From an uncultured Prevotellaceae bacterium (lineage in GTDB: Bacteria; Bacteroidota; Bacteroidia; Bacteroidales; Bacteroidaceae), in contig CALFJA010000033.1 in assembly GCA_937877605.1 (NCBI GenBank), positions 1-55,100 on the forward strand: a DNA stretch of 55,100 nucleotides, in the 5' to 3' direction. How positions within the stretch are numbered: the stretch's first letter is position 1; the number at the start of each line of letters is the position of its first letter. The notes below the pieces were generated by a model. That model was not told where the DNA came from and made no database searches. It worked only from the letters and a program-made list of their open reading frames with translations. Positions 51,909 through 55,100 of the stretch are shown here, piece after piece. A program made the translations under genes and the position numbers.

Positions 51909-52349
51909 TTATTTCAGCGGCATCTTGTCTATGCGCTTCTGGTGTCGTCCGCCCTCGAACGGTGTCTGGAAGAACTCGTCCATGATGCGTTCTGCCATCT
52001 CGTTGTCGATGAAGCGCCCCGGCATCACCAGCACATTGGCGTCGTTATGCTGTCGGATAAGGTGTGCAATCTCTGGTATCCACACCAGACCTGCACGCAC
52101 GCCTTGGTGCTTGTTCAGCGTCATGTTGATGCCCTCGCCGCTTCCACAGATGGCAATCCCTGGATAAACCTCTCCCGCTTCGATGGCGAAACCCAGTGCA
52201 TGACCGAAGTCGGAGTAGTCGCATGACTCCTCAGAGCAGGTGCCAAAGTCCTTATATTCCATGCCATGGCGTTCCAGATAGTCCTTGACGAACTGCTTCA
52301 GGGCGTAGCCTGCGTGGTCGCTGGCCAGTCCTACTATTTTGTTTTTCAT
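51909..52349 (-). CDS. rpiB: Ribose-5-phosphate isomerase B
   Basis: A 146-residue isomerase of the pentose phosphate pathway. It starts MKNKIVGLASDHAGYALKQF; the RpiB signature SDHAG and the phosphate-binding CGSGEGINMTLNKHQGVRAGL are present, with the active-site Cys in AICGSGEG. The C-terminal IMDEFFQTPFEGGRHQKRI is typical. It overlaps the tkt stop in an ATGA, so the two enzymes of the same pathway are translationally coupled. Confidence 0.96.
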   Translation of the reverse strand: MKNKIVGLASDHAGYALKQFVKDYLERHGMEYKDFGTCSEESCDYSDFGHALGFAIEAGEVYPGIAICGSGEGINMTLNKHQGVRAGLVWIPEIAHLIRQHNDANVLVMPGRFIDNEMAERIMDEFFQTPFEGGRHQKRIDKMPLK

Positions 52350-54358
52350 AGCATTGCCTTTACTTGGTTATACACATTCTCTGCGGTGAAGCCCAGTTTC
52401 TCGTCGAGCACCTTGTAGGGTGCGGAGAATCCGAAGCTCTGCAGACCGAAAACTTTGCCGTTGGCACCCACCAGTCCTTCAAGCGTTACGGGCAGGCCGG
52501 CGGTCAGTCCGAATACCTTTTCGCCTTTTGGGAGCACTGCTTCCTGGTATTCGGCATCCTGATTACGGAAGAGTCCCTCTGAAGGTACGCTTACAACGCG
52601 TACTCCGATGCCGTCTTTCCGCAGCAGTTCGGCGCCTGCCACCAGTGTGGAAACCTCGCTACCGCTGGCCAGCAGGATTACATCGAAGTCGGCATCGCTG
52701 CCAGCTACGACATAGGCTCCTCGGCGGGCGGCTTCGTAGTTGTTGCCTTCGGGCAGTTTGGCAATGTTCTGTCGTGACAGGATCAGGGCTGTCGGAGTAT
52801 CTGTATTCTCCATGGCCATCTGCCAGCACACGCTCGTCTCGTCGGCATCTGCCGGGCGGAATACGCGCACTGAGTCGCGGCCGTGGTGGTTCTTCAGTTT
52901 TTCCATCAGGCGGATTTGTGCCTCTTGCTCCACGGGTTCGTGGGTGGGACCGTCTTCGCCGACGCGGAATGCATCGTGTGTCCAGATGAATTTCACGGGC
53001 ACTTCCATCAGGGCGGCCATGCGAACGGCGGGTTTCATGTAGTCGGAGAATACGAAGAATGTTCCGCATGCGCTTACCACGCCTCCGTGCAGCATCATTC
53101 CGATGCACATGCAGGCCATGGTCAGTTCGCTGACGCCTGCCTGGAAGAACGCACCGCTAAAGTCTCCAGCCCTGAGTGAGGTGGTTTTCTTGAGGAACCC
53201 GTCGGTTTTGTCGCTGTTGGAGAGGTCTGCACTGGAGCAGATCATGTTTGGAACCTGCTCGGCCAGGACACTCAGACAGGCTGCGCTGGCGGCACGGGTG
53301 GCAGAACCTTCCTTCTGTACCAGTTGGCTGAAGTCCACTGCCGGTGCCTTTCCGCTGAACCACTGTTCCATCAGTGCGGCTTTCTCGGGATGTGCGGCAG
53401 CCCATTCCTTCTCCGCTGCGCGGCGCTCGGCTACGATTTTGTTCAGTTCTTCGCGCCGGCGGGCGTAGAGTTCCTGCACTTCGGGGAAGATGACGAACGG
53501 GTCTTCCGGGTTTCCGCCCAGGTTCTTGATGGTGTTCACATACGACTGTCCGCCGAACGGGGCACCATGGGTCTTTATGCTGTTTTCAAAGCTGCTGCCG
53601 TCTTCTTTCAGCGCCCCTTTACCCATGATGGTCTTGCCGATGATGAGGGTAGGTTTCTCCTGTTCTTTCTGTGCGTCTTGGAGTGCTTTGCGGATTTCGT
53701 CGGCGTCGTTGCCGTTGATGGTGACTACCTTCCAACCCCAGGCCTGGTATTTTGCTGCGGTGTCTTCCTGCATGACATCCTTGCACTCAGTGGAAAGCTG
53801 TATGCCGTTGGAGTCGTAGAACATGATGAGGTTGTTGAGTTTGAGGAGTCCGGCGAGCCTGCCTGCTCCCTGGGAGATTTCCTCTTCCACGCCGCCGTCG
53901 CTAATGTAGGCATAGACTTTGTGCTGCATTACCTCTTTGCCCAGCCTGGCCTCGAGGAATTTCTCTGCCACTGCCGCACCTGCGCCGAACACATGTCCCT
54001 GTCCCAGGGGGCCGCTGGTGTTCTCGATGCCGTGTGCGAGGTCGCGTTCGGGGTGTCCCGGTGTGATGCTTCCCCACTGGCGGAACTGTTTCAGGTCGTC
54101 GAGGGAGAACTTCCCCTGCAGACAGAGGGCAGAGTAGAGCATCGGCGACATGTGTCCCGGGTCGAGGAAGAAGCGGTCGCGGCCGGTCCATGTCGGGTCG
54201 GCGGGGTCGTAAACGAGGAATTCAGAGAATAAAACATTGATGAAGTCGGCTCCTCCCATGGCACCGCCCGGGTGTCCTGAGTTGGCTTTTTCCACCATTG
54301 ATGCAGCCAGGATACGGATGTTGTCGGCTGCGCGGGTCATTAGTTGCTTGTCGTTCAT
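52346..54358 (-). CDS. tkt: Transketolase
   Basis: A 670-residue thiamine diphosphate enzyme moving two-carbon units between sugar phosphates. The start is MNDKQLMTRAADNIRILAAS at 54358, the usual transketolase beginning; upstream residues in frame lie in the promoter. SANSGHPGGAMGGAD-like sequence, the GHVFGAGAAVAEKFL region, the ThDP-binding ISDGGVEEEISQGAG...LIMFYDSNGIQ and the THDAFRVGEDGPTHEPVEQ active-site segment are visible. First gene of the tkt-rpiB operon. Confidence 0.97.
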   Translation of the reverse strand: MNDKQLMTRAADNIRILAASMVEKANSGHPGGAMGGADFINVLFSEFLVYDPADPTWTGRDRFFLDPGHMSPMLYSALCLQGKFSLDDLKQFRQWGSITPGHPERDLAHGIENTSGPLGQGHVFGAGAAVAEKFLEARLGKEVMQHKVYAYISDGGVEEEISQGAGRLAGLLKLNNLIMFYDSNGIQLSTECKDVMQEDTAAKYQAWGWKVVTINGNDADEIRKALQDAQKEQEKPTLIIGKTIMGKGALKEDGSSFENSIKTHGAPFGGQSYVNTIKNLGGNPEDPFVIFPEVQELYARRREELNKIVAERRAAEKEWAAAHPEKAALMEQWFSGKAPAVDFSQLVQKEGSATRAASAACLSVLAEQVPNMICSSADLSNSDKTDGFLKKTTSLRAGDFSGAFFQAGVSELTMACMCIGMMLHGGVVSACGTFFVFSDYMKPAVRMAALMEVPVKFIWTHDAFRVGEDGPTHEPVEQEAQIRLMEKLKNHHGRDSVRVFRPADADETSVCWQMAMENTDTPTALILSRQNIAKLPEGNNYEAARRGAYVVAGSDADFDVILLASGSEVSTLVAGAELLRKDGIGVRVVSVPSEGLFRNQDAEYQEAVLPKGEKVFGLTAGLPVTLEGLVGANGKVFGLQSFGFSAPYKVLDEKLGFTAENVYNQVKAML

Positions 54359-54399
54359 AGTATGTAGAATTAATGATTTTAATCGAGTTCCACTTTCTG

Positions 54400-54407
54400 C
54401 AAATATA
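54400..54407 (-). promoter_or_regulatory. Predicted -7 element of tkt-rpiB
   Basis: TATATTTG on the minus strand, 42 bp upstream of the tkt start. No consensus TTTG is seen at -33. Confidence 0.6.
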
Positions 54408-54539
54408 CAACAATCTTTCTGAACCACCGCATTTTACTTCAGAAAAATTGTGCCTGCACAATTGCCGTCGGCCTTCTCCTTCCTCTTGGCTCTCTTTTCG
54501 TTCCGCCTTAAAGTAATTTATACCCTCCGAAATTTTTAC

Positions 54540-54579
54540 AAAAAGGAGGAAAGAGGAGGGAGGAAAGAGGAAGGAGAAA
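54540..54579 (+). repeat. Forty-base homopurine tract
   Basis: Uninterrupted A/G from 54540 to 54579, with a 13-bp direct repeat GGAGGAAAGAGGA at 54545-54557 and 54559-54571 (14-bp period). Such tracts can form triplex DNA or slip. Confidence 0.8.
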
Positions 54580-54680
54580 TGCTTTTCCAAGCGACGGAAT
54601 GCCCCCTCTGAGATGCAAGAGAGCCTCTCTTGCAGTTTCGGGAGGGGCTGAATCGCAGTGCGTTTTATGCTCGCTCGTTT

Positions 54681-54698
54681 TCCGTTTGGGGCTCAAAC
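54681..54698 (+). repeat. Palindromic CGTTTGGGC repeat, locus F (half-unit)
   Basis: TCCGTTTGGGGCTCAAAC, a single half-unit with its GGGCTCA extension, preceded at 54655-54667 by a degenerate GCAGTGCGTTTTA. Confidence 0.65.
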
Positions 54699-54916
54699 AT
54701 AGTATGGCAGAGGCCCGACGGGAAAACGTTAAAATTTTGGACAGAAAAAGTTTGGAGTCTGACTGTTTGATTGTCAACAAGTTACGGCTTTTGAGAATTT
54801 TCTCGTCGGTTGTGGAAAAATTGTCCACCCGAAGCGAGAAAATCGCTCAGACGCAATTTCGCAGCACCGCAAAAAGTAAAAAATCTTTACATTTTCAGTT
54901 CTCACCCTCGCCACAA

Positions 54917-55100
54917 AGTGACGCAAAATCGAGTGCAATGAGAAACGAAAGTGAAAGAATTTCGTTTTCATTGCCGAGATGAAGAAACTTCGGTGAAAGC
55001 CAGAGTGACGCAAAATCGAGTGCAATGAGAAACGAGAGTGAAAGAATTTCGTTTTCATTGCCGAGATGAAGAAACTTCGGTGAAAGCCAGAGTGACGCAA
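54917..55100 (+). repeat. 87-bp tandem repeat running off the window end
   Basis: GTGACGCAAAATCGAGTGCA begins at 54918, again at 55005, and again at 55092, an exact 87-bp period with one base change between the first two units. Each unit contains the TTGCCGAG...TTCGG...AAAGCCAGAG element (54971-55005, 55058-55092). The array continues past the last base, so copy number is unknown. Confidence 0.92.

Larger units (their letters stand above)
54359..54916. other. Noncoding stretch upstream of tkt
   Basis: No convincing gene. Contents: the tkt promoter, a 40-bp homopurine run (54540-54579), a perfect hairpin GCAAGAGA-GCC-TCTCTTGC (54615-54633), the TTCGGGAGGGGCTG repeat (54637-54650) and palindromic repeat locus F. 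Confidence 0.6.

Noticed and set aside
54774..55100. A 108-codon minus-strand frame with repeated FHRSFFISAMK units
   Set aside because: It is a translation of the 87-bp tandem repeat, whose period is divisible by three, so it stays open without coding selection; no start signal is seen.
54917..55100. 87-bp repeats considered as a CRISPR array
   Set aside because: The whole 87-bp unit is repeated, with no unique spacers, and no cas genes are present in the window.

Overview
The window looks like a chromosomal segment from a Bacteroidota species, most probably a Prevotella-like member of the Bacteroidales. Four things point that way. Start codons lack Shine-Dalgarno sequences. Many genes are preceded by the Bacteroidota promoter pattern TTTG-N19-21-TAnnTTTG. 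The gene set is typical: RprXY-like two-component system, GTPase-dead EF-G paralog, TonB-dependent receptor, many exported MKRL... proteins, and a 29-aa AURKAIP1/COX24-type basic protein. I see no phage, IS element, CRISPR array, rRNA or tRNA.

Layout. 0-3 kb: end of rpmI, rplT, then tex on the minus strand. 3-10 kb: ABC-F ATPase, M13 peptidase, U32 peptidase/RlhA-like protein and an overlapping membrane zinc-ribbon protein. 10-18 kb: TonB receptor, MATE transporter, rmuC, low-Mr phosphatase, a small membrane protein and hemW. 18-24 kb: EF-G2-like factor, two lipoproteins, sensor kinase and response regulator. 24-29 kb: rpsF-rpsR-rplI, then fabD with a GH13 enzyme and an AlaX-like editing domain. 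29-36 kb: RNase G, a 29-aa protein, HU, a DUF4359-like protein, a DUF4332 HhH protein, dinB and pyk. 36-40 kb: minus-strand genes including a transglutaminase-like protein. 40-48 kb: a tight seven-gene minus-strand operon. 49-54 kb: a two-gene beta-helix surface protein pair, then tkt-rpiB.

The best candidate for an undescribed system is the operon at 40117-48238. Its order is a TMEM43-family membrane protein, an exported protein, a YARHG plus beta-helix protein, three more exported proteins or lipoproteins, and a membrane-tethered CbxX/SpoVK-type AAA+ ATPase. Spacing is 4-bp overlap to 58 bp. It looks like an envelope machine with one ATPase; its function is unknown.

The intergenic DNA is unusually structured. 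At least five dispersed repeat families recur: (i) a palindrome built on CGTTTGGGCC at six loci, once as a perfect 17-bp inverted repeat; (ii) a TTGCCGAG...TCGG...AAAGCCAGAG hairpin element at four loci, twice as 87/88-bp tandem duplications, one supplying a duplicated fabD promoter; (iii) a 50-bp repeat present as two inverted copies bracketing pyk and three more genes; (iv) a TTCGGGAGGGGCTG repeat inserted in frame in the MATE gene; (v) a CCTTCCA heptad array in frame in the U32 gene. Two further duplications, a 66-bp one and a 17-bp one, sit in promoter regions.

Functionally most of the window is translation and central metabolism: ribosomal proteins, EF-G2, Tex, RNase G, tRNA editing, fabD, pyk, tkt, rpiB. 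Envelope modules are interleaved. Start sites for exported proteins were placed at the signal peptide, because there are no ribosome binding sites to guide the choice.
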